The position numbers were made by a program, and so were the translations under genes. Positions 1 to 9,000 of a stretch of DNA of 39,041 bases are shown here, piece by piece. The notes under the pieces are model-generated. The model saw nothing but the letters and a program-made list of their open reading frames with translations. It made no database searches and was not told the origin of the DNA. Source of the stretch: Candidatus Fermentithermobacillaceae bacterium (GTDB taxonomy: Bacteria > Bacillota > Sulfobacillia > Fermentithermobacillales > DUSS01); assembly GCA_012842495.1 (NCBI GenBank), contig DUSS01000071.1:1-39041 (forward strand), read 5' to 3'. Position 1 is the first letter of the stretch, and each line of letters begins with the position of its first letter.

Positions 1-25
1 CATCATCTCCGATTCTCCTTTTCTT

Positions 26-71
26 AGAAGGGCTGCTGACCATGGGAGGTTCAAGGCAGCCCTTCTTTTTT
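26..71 (+). terminator. Rho-independent terminator
   Basis: Perfect 11-bp inverted repeat (26-36 and 56-66) with a 19-nt loop, followed by a T-run at 67-71. It would end transcription of a plus-strand gene lying before the window. The left side is also T-rich and partly A-flanked on the other strand, so it could work in both directions. Confidence 0.8.
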
Positions 72-190
72 GAAAAGGGAATCTTCGACTCCAGCCTGAC
101 TGGTCCCTACTAAAAATGTACACTGCCAAGGCTCTGGTCCGTGTCAACTCCTAGCAGGCGATATGACTGCCCCGGGTTTGCTTTCCCGAC

Positions 191-337
191 AGGCTAGAGG
201 AGGCGTTGCTGACCCTTGACCCACGGGTCAGCTTGGATGTCCTGGTCTACACACCAGACGAGTTCGAGAATTTGCTCGAAACCACGCCCTTGCTCCAGGA
301 TGCCGTTCGTGGGGGGAGGGTCATCTATGAGGCCTGA
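191..337 (+). pseudogene. MNT-type nucleotidyltransferase antitoxin, C-terminal fragment
   Basis: An open frame ending at 335-337 encodes about 48 residues (LEEALLTLDPRVSLDVLVYT, then a PDEF segment and RVIYEA at the end). This matches the C-terminal part of minimal nucleotidyltransferases that partner HEPN toxins. No GSxxxG-D-x-D nucleotidyl-transfer motif precedes it, so the N-terminal catalytic half is gone. Its stop codon overlaps the start of the HEPN reading frame, the arrangement expected for an MNT-HEPN toxin-antitoxin pair. The family call rests on this fragment and its neighbour, and its left limit is not defined. Confidence 0.6.
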
Positions 338-639
338 CCCAGCAGCCGAAGGTCGCCGCTGGTTCGCCCAAGCGGAGCACGATCTGGCTTCGGCCATCGA
401 CCTCAGCGACCACGGCCACTACAATGTAGCCTGTTTCCAGTGCCAGCAAGCCATTGAGAAGGCCCTGAAGGCATTCCTCTACCACCGTGGGGCCCGACAA
501 GTGCTACATCTCGACCCGCTATCCCAACGGCCTTGCTTATGGCAGCCTTCCCTACGAAGCTTACGATGCCGAAGATGCCGCCAAGGCCATCCGTATGGCC
601 CGGCAGGCACTGGAGTTCATCAGGGTTCGGCTCCACTAG
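327..639 (+). pseudogene. HEPN-domain toxin, broken by an internal deletion
   Basis: The frame opened by ATG 327 encodes the first half of a HEPN protein (WFAQAEHDLASA, then CFQCQQAIEKALKAFLYHRG). Around 490-500 homology jumps to another frame encoding the normal C-terminus (DKCYISTRYPNGLAYG, then DAEDAAKAIRMARQALEFIR), ending at TAG 637-639. The linking 25-35 residues of a usual ~130-residue HEPN protein, with the second helix pair and the RxxxxH-like region, are missing and the frame changes. The gene is therefore dead, unless a sequencing or assembly error produced the gap. Intact HEPN-MNT pairs act as RNase toxin plus AMP-adding antitoxin. Confidence 0.75.
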
Positions 640-652
640 CCGGGTTCCACCG

Positions 653-1837
653 TCACCAGCTTTCGCAAATCCTTCCCCACACCAACCTGTCTTCGAAAAC
701 GCCATCCCTGAGAGATGCTTTTCTCAGACGAGCTTCCCGGCGAAAGCCCATGCTTTCCAAGATATCGAACAACCAGAACTCGCCGGCATAGGTCTCCATC
801 TCCAATCGGTGAAAGCCCAGCCAGTTATCGGCGAGATCCACAACCGCCCTGAGAAGATCTCGCGCCACAGTGAAAGCAGCGCCTGCGGCACCGGGGAATG
901 GCTTTCCGGACGTGTCGGGAGGAACACACAGGAGCGATACCGTAGCCGTCCGGGCCATCCTGAATCGCGCGGGAATCAGGGTAATCTCGCCGTTCACAGA
1001 ATCCCCGGACGTCCACACAAAAACGTGACGGTCAACTGCTTTTTCCAGGTCTTCCGCAATCTTTTCAACCGGCGGGACATTCCACGGAAGAAACGAGCTC
1101 TGCCGGAGTACGCCCGGGTTTTCGTATAACTTGCGGATGCTCGGAGCGTCGGACGGGACCGGAGGTCTTACCTCACCTTCGAGACGTTCTCCCGTCGCGC
1201 CGGGCTTTATCTCCCCGGTTTCAATCTCGGGAGCCGAGGCTTTGGCCTGGTCATCACGACTGCTCTTCGCCCGAGATTCATCTGCGGCTGGTCCTACTTC
1301 CGCCTGCGGGCTTTGCGACGGACCCAAGCCCGCCAGCTCAATTCGGCTCATCACCAGCGTATCGACGTATTTCCCCTGACGTATCGCAACTCCCCTCTTA
1401 CGCCCCTCGACCTCGAAGCCGAACTTTTGGTACAGCGCTATGGCCCGTTCGTTATCGGGGTATACCTCCAGTTCCACCCTGAGAGGGCTCCACCATCGTC
1501 GTGCCGTCTCAAGACAAGCTTCCATCAACACCGTGCCGATGCCCTGTCCGTGATATGCCGGGTCTACGGACATACCCAGTCCGGCCACATGACGCTTTCT
1601 TCCGGTGCCGCGCTGCATTCCGGCGTTACCCACTACTGTCCCCTTCATTGGACCTTCCGCGAGCTCGGCTACGAGCGAGAACCCATCTTCGGAAGTCTCC
1701 ACCATCCGGTTGAGCGACGGAAGACGCCGGGAGGGAAATTGTAAAGTGCCCCACATCACCTCAGGTCTTGTAAGGATGTAATGTATGGCCTTGATATCCT
1801 CTTTACGGACGAACCGCACATTGACCCTGGCTGGCAT
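653..1837 (-). CDS. Tandem GNAT-domain N-acetyltransferase
   Basis: A 394-residue protein with two GNAT acyl-CoA-dependent acetyltransferase domains joined by a low-complexity Ser/Glu/Ala linker of about 50 residues. Domain 1 (about 1-165) is canonical: the V/I-D-P-A-Y-H-G-Q-G-I-G motif is the acetyl-CoA pyrophosphate-binding loop, and the ERAIALYQKFGF segment is the usual C-terminal helix-strand. Domain 2 (about 222-394) is diverged: it keeps the ending (LFDILESMGFRREARLRKAS) but lacks a clear Q/R-x-x-G-x-G/A loop, so it may be catalytically silent. Start ATG 1837 has GGAGG about 9 nt upstream. Substrate is unknown; domain 1 resembles enzymes that acetylate small amines or protein N-termini. 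It stands alone on the minus strand after the BREX operon. Confidence 0.8.
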   Translation of the reverse strand: MPARVNVRFVRKEDIKAIHYILTRPEVMWGTLQFPSRRLPSLNRMVETSEDGFSLVAELAEGPMKGTVVGNAGMQRGTGRKRHVAGLGMSVDPAYHGQGIGTVLMEACLETARRWWSPLRVELEVYPDNERAIALYQKFGFEVEGRKRGVAIRQGKYVDTLVMSRIELAGLGPSQSPQAEVGPAADESRAKSSRDDQAKASAPEIETGEIKPGATGERLEGEVRPPVPSDAPSIRKLYENPGVLRQSSFLPWNVPPVEKIAEDLEKAVDRHVFVWTSGDSVNGEITLIPARFRMARTATVSLLCVPPDTSGKPFPGAAGAAFTVARDLLRAVVDLADNWLGFHRLEMETYAGEFWLFDILESMGFRREARLRKASLRDGVFEDRLVWGRICESW

Positions 1838-1943
1838 CCTGGCTCCACCTCCAGCGGAACGAGGGTTTGGGAGATCATATCACGATGCAACCGACTTACA
1901 ATCAAATCCCCTGAGATTCTTGAGGACTCGCGGCGTGTCCTCA

Positions 1944-2162
1944 TCACACACCTTTCCCAACAAAGAGGGCGCATCCTTGCTCCTTGAACTGCCTCATCAA
2001 GTTCTCAAGGTCGCTTACTGTGCAACCGAGATATTCCGATAAACACGTCATGCATAAGACGCGTCTCGTGAGGTGCCCGAGCAGCTTCTTATTTAGTGCG
2101 ATAACGTCCTTACCAACAACACTCCCACATTTGTAGCATGGCTTTTCTTTCATTGCGCTCAC
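1944..2162 (-). CDS. Small double-CxxC (zinc-ribbon-like) protein
   Basis: A 72-residue conserved-looking protein of unknown function. It has CYKCGS near the N-terminus and CMTC about 28 residues later, a four-cysteine pattern expected to bind one zinc. The C-terminus (SEYLGCTVSDLENLMRQFKE, then QGCALF) looks helical. From memory, small proteins of this layout are common in clostridial genomes, but I cannot assign a role. Start may be GTG 2162 or ATG 2153; neither has a strong ribosome binding site. It lies 107 nt after the BREX stop on the same strand and could be cotranscribed. Confidence 0.65.
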   Translation of the reverse strand: MSAMKEKPCYKCGSVVGKDVIALNKKLLGHLTRRVLCMTCLSEYLGCTVSDLENLMRQFKEQGCALFVGKGV

Positions 2163-2268
2163 CGACCCGCCTAATCCACTCGTCAGTTTTCAGCATAAAC
2201 CAGTGTTGCGGTTTCCCTGTTAAGGGACTGCCGATGACAACCACTTATTGATGATTGCACCGGATCCC

Positions 2269-3720
2269 CTATCGGATGTCTATGTCGGGTACCGTACTGC
2301 GGTATTCGCTATCCATAAGATGAAGTTGGTGTTTTATGATCGCCCGCATCTGAATTGCAGGCATCAGGCAGTACGTCCTGAACGATTCCTTATCAACGTC
2401 GTCCGTGCGTTTGACGTGGGGAAAGAGCAACTTCATGAACCCCGAGCAGATACGTTTGATTGCCGTAGTATCCCGGGTATCCGCCGTCTTCGGAGTAACC
2501 AAAAGCTCCTCGACGAGTGCCGGGTAGGTTATCTCGTTCCGGAGAGCGTGCAAGATTTCTGAGAAATACTCGACATTGAAGGCCCAACCTTGTGCTTTCA
2601 TATCCTCGCGCATGCGCGGAAGATCCCAGCCTCGTATAAACCCGTGAAAACGGTCGAGAAGAGCGGACTCTTGAAAACTATCGGGGAGCTCTGTAAACAT
2701 GTTGGTTCTATCGTTCATCTTCTCATCAGGGATATTCCCCATGAGTACTAGCCCCGCATCCCCCACACCCCGGTAATCACCCACCCGGTACTCTCCCGAC
2801 TCCAGGTACCCTTTTAAGGCCCCTCTGATTTCATCCACATCAGGGAAAGTGATGGTCTGGATCTCATCAAGAGCTACATAATCGTAACGGCTGACAAGCC
2901 CGGGAGTCCTGCGACTGATGTCGTAAAACAACCGGGCCCGGGTTATGCTTCCCCCACTTACCAACCAGCCATACTTCGAGATCTGAGACATTACATAGGA
3001 TTTTCCGGTCCCTTTCGGAGCTAACTCGATCAGGTTGATCCGCTTTTCCACGAATGGAAGCAGTCGGCTGAGCATCGTGAGCTTCTGTTTTACGTCGAGG
3101 AACCCGGCGGGGTTGTAATCTATCGCCAATAGTAACGTGTCCAACCACTCATCTAGTGTGAATTCCTTCCGAGCCTCCTGATAGAACCCCAGGTCAACCT
3201 TATAAGGCTGGAAGGGCCTGAAGTCAGTCATGTAAATGGTTCCGTCCCCTTCTCTTCCAGTCAGACCTGTCTGGCGCCATTCACACTCAATAACTCCCCA
3301 GGTTTCGCTGTCGGACAGAAGCTCGGTACGATGCTGGCGCAGCACCCGCGCGCTTACAATTGCTTCATGCTTTCGGCCGGGAAAGCCCAAGTCCGGCAAG
3401 CTGAACAGCCCTTCCCCGGTCCGAACGTCAAGCTCCACCCGGAGTTTGGCCAAGAACCTAACCCGCTGGCCGTCATTGATCATGCTGCTCTTGAGCAGCT
3501 CCCAATCCTTTTTGCTGGGAATGTTGTTCTTGACGAACTCCCTGACTTCGTCCAGGTTTACACTGCCGCATTCATCAGCGAAGCGCATGACTATCCAGTC
3601 GCGCAAGTATGACGGCATGCTCAGGGAAGCAAAGAATCTATTCTGCGCCGGGTGCTTGTAGACACTCATGTCTTGAAAGCAAGCTCTTATTTTTTTCTGT
3701 AACGCGTTGTTTACGCTCAT
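2269..3720 (-). CDS. brxL: BREX protein BrxL (AAA+ ATPase, short form)
   Basis: Last gene of the BREX operon, 483 residues. The P-loop is APKGTGKS (about 234-241), and YVALDE (about 281-286) is Walker B. The segment GALKGYLESGEYRVGD, followed by MGNIPD and a sensor-like ALLDRFHGFIRGWDLPR, is typical of the BrxL core. BrxL proteins are DNA-binding AAA+ rings named for Lon similarity. Type 1 BrxL carries a C-terminal Lon-like protease domain of about 200 residues. This protein ends shortly after the ATPase lid, so it appears to be the short form without protease, which as I recall is usual outside type 1. ATG 3720 follows the PglZ stop by 14 nt, so the two are translationally linked. Confidence 0.9.
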   Translation of the reverse strand: MSVNNALQKKIRACFQDMSVYKHPAQNRFFASLSMPSYLRDWIVMRFADECGSVNLDEVREFVKNNIPSKKDWELLKSSMINDGQRVRFLAKLRVELDVRTGEGLFSLPDLGFPGRKHEAIVSARVLRQHRTELLSDSETWGVIECEWRQTGLTGREGDGTIYMTDFRPFQPYKVDLGFYQEARKEFTLDEWLDTLLLAIDYNPAGFLDVKQKLTMLSRLLPFVEKRINLIELAPKGTGKSYVMSQISKYGWLVSGGSITRARLFYDISRRTPGLVSRYDYVALDEIQTITFPDVDEIRGALKGYLESGEYRVGDYRGVGDAGLVLMGNIPDEKMNDRTNMFTELPDSFQESALLDRFHGFIRGWDLPRMREDMKAQGWAFNVEYFSEILHALRNEITYPALVEELLVTPKTADTRDTTAIKRICSGFMKLLFPHVKRTDDVDKESFRTYCLMPAIQMRAIIKHQLHLMDSEYRSTVPDIDIR

Positions 3721-3734
3721 TCCCGCCAGTCACC

Positions 3735-6008
3735 TCATATGCCCAGGTCCTTTTGGACAATTCCCTTGACCACCTCAAACGAAACCTCGCCCAGGAACTG
3801 GTTGCCGGTATACAGCTTGCCTGTATATTTGCCGGCCTTTAAACCTTTGACTCTAAAGGACCATACAAGGCCGCTCTCGCTCTCGCCTGGGAGGATTTGA
3901 CCCGCCACCTGCAATTGGACACTGACCGTCTTGCGGCTGCAACGCACCGTAAGAACACCTTCGCCTTTAGGGTTTAAACAGGTAACCGAAGTCACTTCGA
4001 ACCGAACTTGTTGAGCCTCGGCGCTCTTCTTGCGAATGACAATGACCGGCACCAAAAACTCCTCCGGTGTGGCCCCTCCATGAATCTCGCCCCGGCAAGG
4101 ACCCCCGCCTTTAAACCTGCCATGTGTCAGCAAGATGGCGTTGTCTCTGTCCTGAACCCAGAGCCCCGTATGGTCGTTAACGGACGCACCTCCGTGTAGA
4201 ACAGCGTAGCGACCGGGAGGGCAGACCTGAGCACCTTCGGGTGCGTTCACTTTGGCATCACTGGTCGAGGCGAACCGGCTCAGGCCATGGTCAGAGGTGA
4301 CAACGATAGCCGGATGTTCCGACAGCAAAGCCAGCACTTTGCGGCCGACTCTCTCGATCATGTCCATGGCACTCAGGAAGGACTCGGGAAAGTGATAGTC
4401 GTAATGGTGAGCGATATCGTCAAGGCCCCTTTCCACGCTCTCGCCATCTTGCCATTCTTGGTTCGCCGGTGTCGTGGTAGGCAGGCAAGCCTTCGTAAGG
4501 GTGACCTCGCATTCCACCTTAGCGTCACGGGTTAATATCCCGGTCAAAAGACCCACCCATTCCGCGCCCATGGCGTCGACCCACACCACTCTTGCTCCGG
4601 CAGCGCGGTGTTTAGCTAACAGGTCGCTTCTAGCAGGGTAGTTCCAGAGCAACTGTTCGCGGGCCCATTTGGTAATCAGTTGATCTAGCTCATCGTCCGC
4701 TCGGTCTTTCAGACGACAACGGTTGTACACTGCAAAGTAGCTATCGGCAAACTCGTCACCAGTGGCCACAGGCTGGAGATACCAGAGAAGTTCGGGAAAG
4801 GCAACCTCTAGGTATTCCCACCATAGGCCGGGGGCGTAGTTCGTGGCAAACTCACCTGCGTACATCACCAGCTGCTGTTTCTCCTCCGGTGAAAGTCCGC
4901 TGAGGACAGCAACCCGGTCGAGGGGCTCCGTCAGCTTGTCATAACGTTGCCAGAACTCAACCGGCATGACGGATACGCCCAAGCGTCGCAACAGTTCTTT
5001 GCGTTCCCTGCTGAAAGAGGGAGATCGTGGTAACGTGAATATAGTCATTATGACGTTGCGGTAGAAATCGTCAATGCTGTTATTATCCTTGAGAGCTTCA
5101 TGAAGATAAGTACCTGGCTTGCTCCGTTTCCTACTCCATAACCACACAAGCCACCGTTGGTGTTCATCGAATTGATTCCAAAGCGCAAAGAGATGGTCGC
5201 CATCGTAGTCCACAACGTTGAGCAATCGCCGAGCCACCCCGTCGAAATCCTCGCATTCCTCCACTTTCGAGGCCAGCCACTCCCACTCGCTGGGCGAACC
5301 CCATTCTTCAAGCAGTTCCTCCCACCTGGTAGCATTTCGAACGTATTCAAAACCCGATTTATAGATCCTTAGATTAGATTCTCCCCGCCAGCCACGCGTA
5401 GGTAGCCACGGAGCCATGCTGGTAACCAGCCACCCTTTGCGAACACTGCTATGTTCCCATAGGCTTAGGTACTGCTTGATGCCCCGTGCCACTTGTCCGG
5501 TTGGGAACTCTGGGCAGAATGGTGCGACGACAATATCAAAGTTCCCCTCGCTTTTGAGCGACCACGGTTGGGGCAGTAGCCCCATCCTGTAACGTGTGAC
5601 CTGCTCCATCTCCTGAAAGAATACCTCGTTCGATGCCAACAGAGGTACGTATATCCGGCGTAGTCCACTCACCTCCCATTCAGCTAACCGTCTTATGACT
5701 TCGGCGCACTCAGGGTCGAGCCGAAGATACTCGGCCAGCGGGAGAAGGAGGATACTACGGCAGCTTCGTGTCTCTTCCTTGAGATACGATATCAACAACT
5801 GTATGTCCGGAAGAACGTCCGCACCCCGGCAGAAGTCCGATAGGCTGACAACCCGGTCGACCTCTACACCCAACCTGCGGACCAACTCTTCCCAAACACC
5901 GCAGCCTTGAACCAGTATAAACCTAGTAGCGAAGCGTTCGCCCCTTGAACCCTCACTCCTGAGGTAAGCCAGCAGCTCATCGACGCTTGCAAAAGGCAAC
6001 ATCCTCAT
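3735..6008 (-). CDS. pglZ: BREX phosphatase-fold protein PglZ
   Basis: A 757-residue member of the PglZ family, the signature protein of BREX. The alkaline-phosphatase-superfamily domain lies in the C-terminal half: VWVDAMGAEW (about 475-484) supplies a metal-binding Asp, PTTTPAN (about 510-516) lies where the nucleophile Thr/Ser sits, and VTSDHGLSRFA (570-580) gives the second metal site. The N-terminal 400 residues are helical and tryptophan-rich, and the last ~90 look like a beta-rich appended domain. ATG 6008 overlaps the BrxC stop by 4 nt (ATGA), indicating translational coupling. PglZ is needed for BREX immunity; its enzymatic substrate in BREX is not settled. Length fits type 4 PglZ. 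Confidence 0.93.
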   Translation of the reverse strand: MRMLPFASVDELLAYLRSEGSRGERFATRFILVQGCGVWEELVRRLGVEVDRVVSLSDFCRGADVLPDIQLLISYLKEETRSCRSILLLPLAEYLRLDPECAEVIRRLAEWEVSGLRRIYVPLLASNEVFFQEMEQVTRYRMGLLPQPWSLKSEGNFDIVVAPFCPEFPTGQVARGIKQYLSLWEHSSVRKGWLVTSMAPWLPTRGWRGESNLRIYKSGFEYVRNATRWEELLEEWGSPSEWEWLASKVEECEDFDGVARRLLNVVDYDGDHLFALWNQFDEHQRWLVWLWSRKRSKPGTYLHEALKDNNSIDDFYRNVIMTIFTLPRSPSFSRERKELLRRLGVSVMPVEFWQRYDKLTEPLDRVAVLSGLSPEEKQQLVMYAGEFATNYAPGLWWEYLEVAFPELLWYLQPVATGDEFADSYFAVYNRCRLKDRADDELDQLITKWAREQLLWNYPARSDLLAKHRAAGARVVWVDAMGAEWVGLLTGILTRDAKVECEVTLTKACLPTTTPANQEWQDGESVERGLDDIAHHYDYHFPESFLSAMDMIERVGRKVLALLSEHPAIVVTSDHGLSRFASTSDAKVNAPEGAQVCPPGRYAVLHGGASVNDHTGLWVQDRDNAILLTHGRFKGGGPCRGEIHGGATPEEFLVPVIVIRKKSAEAQQVRFEVTSVTCLNPKGEGVLTVRCSRKTVSVQLQVAGQILPGESESGLVWSFRVKGLKAGKYTGKLYTGNQFLGEVSFEVVKGIVQKDLGI

Positions 6009-9000
6009 CCCTTCTCATGTCGCTGCTTGTCCTCCCACTCCACCGCAGCCAACAAACGAGCTCCGACAAGCGCATCCTCGGCTACCAGGTTTCTGAGAAA
6101 ACGTTTTGTTTCCTCCGGCGACATCTTGTCGATGATCTGAAGGATTCGTGGGTAAGTCATAGCGCGGTAGTTATCCATTACCCATTGCCGGACAACACGA
6201 TTGACCTCGTTCAATCGGGCTGGCCAGTCGTAAACATTTCCGTGCATAGTGCGATAAATCCGGTCCCGAAGCACTTCCGCCCCACCTGACTGGCGCACAA
6301 TCTCGGCGTAATCGCCCGCTGCTGCCTGGATAAATTTGTCTTGGACAAGTTCAACGTTTTTGAGAATGGCAAACTCCTGTGCATGGTCCCTCAAATAGGC
6401 GATCATCTCATCTATCTCGCCCTCGGAGAGCCGATCAGCATCGGCGTACCGAACAAAGAACTTGCGGTGACCATCACCTTCCATCAGCCACTGAATAGGG
6501 ACCCTCATCTCTTCGCTCCAACACTGGGGCGATTCGGACCCAGTTATCGTTCGCCAGAGTTCGTGGAGCTCGGCCAGTTTCTTCTGTTTAACCTGTCGGG
6601 ATAGCACATCCAGTATGGCTCGCCTGATCTCCTCCTGCGACGCGTCCGACAGGTCGGGCAGCGAATCATATAGCTGCGCTGCGTCCTGGTCGTTGAGCCG
6701 CTGGCCCGTGAATTTCTCGACGAGGATGCGCGTCACGAATGTGGTCTTGCCCAACAGGGAAACTAACTCATCGCTCAGACGGCGGATATCATCCGCGCGG
6801 TTGTCTATCGGACCCTGACCGGGGCGGTATATTAACCGGTGAAGATAGTCGATAAGATCCGATAGTTCGTCTCGCTGTCTTTCTCTATAGAAAATTAATG
6901 GCAACTTGCTCTTGAACCAGTTGTTGCGAAAGTGATCTCGGAGATCATCGAGATTCTGCTTAGATGCGCCGCACAAACGATTCAGCGCATCTGTCAAGTC
7001 AAGCTCGCGGACTACCTCGGGTAATTTCTCAATCACGCGGTGCTCACGCCACAAGTAGACATCCTCGTTCAGAAGGTTGTGGAGCCGTCGCATGACCTCG
7101 GGAACACCCAGATTAAGTGATTGCATGAGCGGAAGCAGCTGAGGAGCATGCGTACGCCAGAAGAGCTTCATGCCCTCTTGCATCCGGTCCCTGCTAATGA
7201 GTTTGGCCAACTCATGGCGCACGGGATTAACAGCCTCAACGGTCTCTTTCATTTCCAAGTCGCTTAGCTCATTCTGATCGTAAGCCAGGACATCGCTGAG
7301 CTTTTCAGTCGCTCGTCTCAGATCACTAACTAGACCTTCCTCCTCCGTTTCTTGAGCAAAATAGACTACCGCCCAGACAGGATAGCCCAAGTCTAATATG
7401 TTCCTGCGCATGTTCTTCCGGGCCTCTTCGGGGTATTTCGTTTGTTCATCGCCCATACGAAACACGTCGCGGGCCATGTGGCAAAATCCTTCGGCGGCAT
7501 CGGACATTCTCCGAATAGTGTAGTTCTCCGAGGGCTTTGTCCCCTTCATGACCTGGTCGATGAGTTCTGCCAGTTTATTGGGGTTTAAAGGCAGAGAGTT
7601 GGCACCGTCGGAGTAGTAATAACCGTTCGAGTAGCTACGTAGAAGGAGCGCAAACAGAAGTATCCCGATGGGCGAAGGCATCAGACCGTAAGGGGGTTGT
7701 TGCAAGGCCTCCCATAATGACGCCAGGCGAACGTGTTCATGCGACGTAAAGAATTCGTCGACGAGATTCTTCATCTTGGTTAAAGGGTGGTCGCCAGGCA
7801 CGTTCAGACCCTCATTCTCCCACACACCTTGTACTCTGAGTTGGTCTACTAAGTCTTTGTAGGGCCGCTGGACATTTCGGGCGATCCCCAAACCGATTTC
7901 TGCTCCCGCTTTTCCCCAGGTGGCCGTATACAAAGTAGCAATCTTGCTTAGCTTCTCCGGTCCACAGGGATACACCGCAGACACGATCTCCTCAAGATAG
8001 CTTGCGACCGCATCAAATCCAAACAGCTCTTCCTGCTTCCCGCGGAAAAATGCCCGGATTCTGCCGGTACGTATCGAGTCAATCCATTCCTTGGTGATGT
8101 TCTGGCTCCTAACATCGTAGTACCTCTTGGGGGTACTATCCCGCATCTCCTCGTGATACAAAGCCCTCGCGCGACAATCGATCCATTCGCGCCATCGTCT
8201 TTCTCCAAATGGAATCTGACTGATTAGGATGCAGTAGTTGGGGCACTGCTTGCTCAACTCAATGGCCACCTGTTCCGAACTGTTTAGATGCTCGTCCTCT
8301 TGAGCAGTTACAAAGATTACGCCTATCTCGTAGGGCCTTTCTACGCCGCGGATGATCCGGTCGCCTCCCAGTTTCAGGTCCCTGGCAGAAACTATGCGGA
8401 GAGGGTGGCGCAGCATAGCGGCTCCTTGCAGCCAAAATAGCTCTTTTAATTGCGGCGCAATCTCAGCATCTGGTCTTTCTACGCTGATCATCTTTTCGAA
8501 GGTAAGGCTGGTTTCCGCCTTCTGTTTGTACTCCTGTAGCTTGGTGTGATCTACGGTAGCCGTGGGCACGATATACTCGCAATCACTCCCCGAAGGCACG
8601 GAAAGCATTACGCCCCGGGCGCACAAATCGTCCGCGACTTCGCCTACGTGGTTATAAAGAACGGTACCGACAAACATGCGCTTGATGACGGACAGGCTCG
8701 GCTTCAACAAAGGGTGCGCCCCCTGCGTCTGCCTCCACAACGCGGTAAGAAGAAGCATGACCCGAAATACCCTGGCCTCTTCCTCGTTCTTTAGCTGGGT
8801 TTTGCTGGTATGGTAGTAACTGAGAATGTCGCTTATGGATTCAACGGTTTCGATCCTGATGTCTTCAAAGAAATACTGCCATAAGTAATCCGGAGTAAGC
8901 CAATACCAGTCATCCTTGGGATAGTTAGCTGTAAACCACCGGAAGGAACCTGGCTCATTCGTTTTCAAGAAGATGAACAGACTGCGCTGGCTCGAGCTGT

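Noticed and set aside
2163..2268. Possible small terminator between brxL and the zinc-ribbon gene
   Set aside because: The only hairpin is a 4-bp stem without a T-run, too weak to call.
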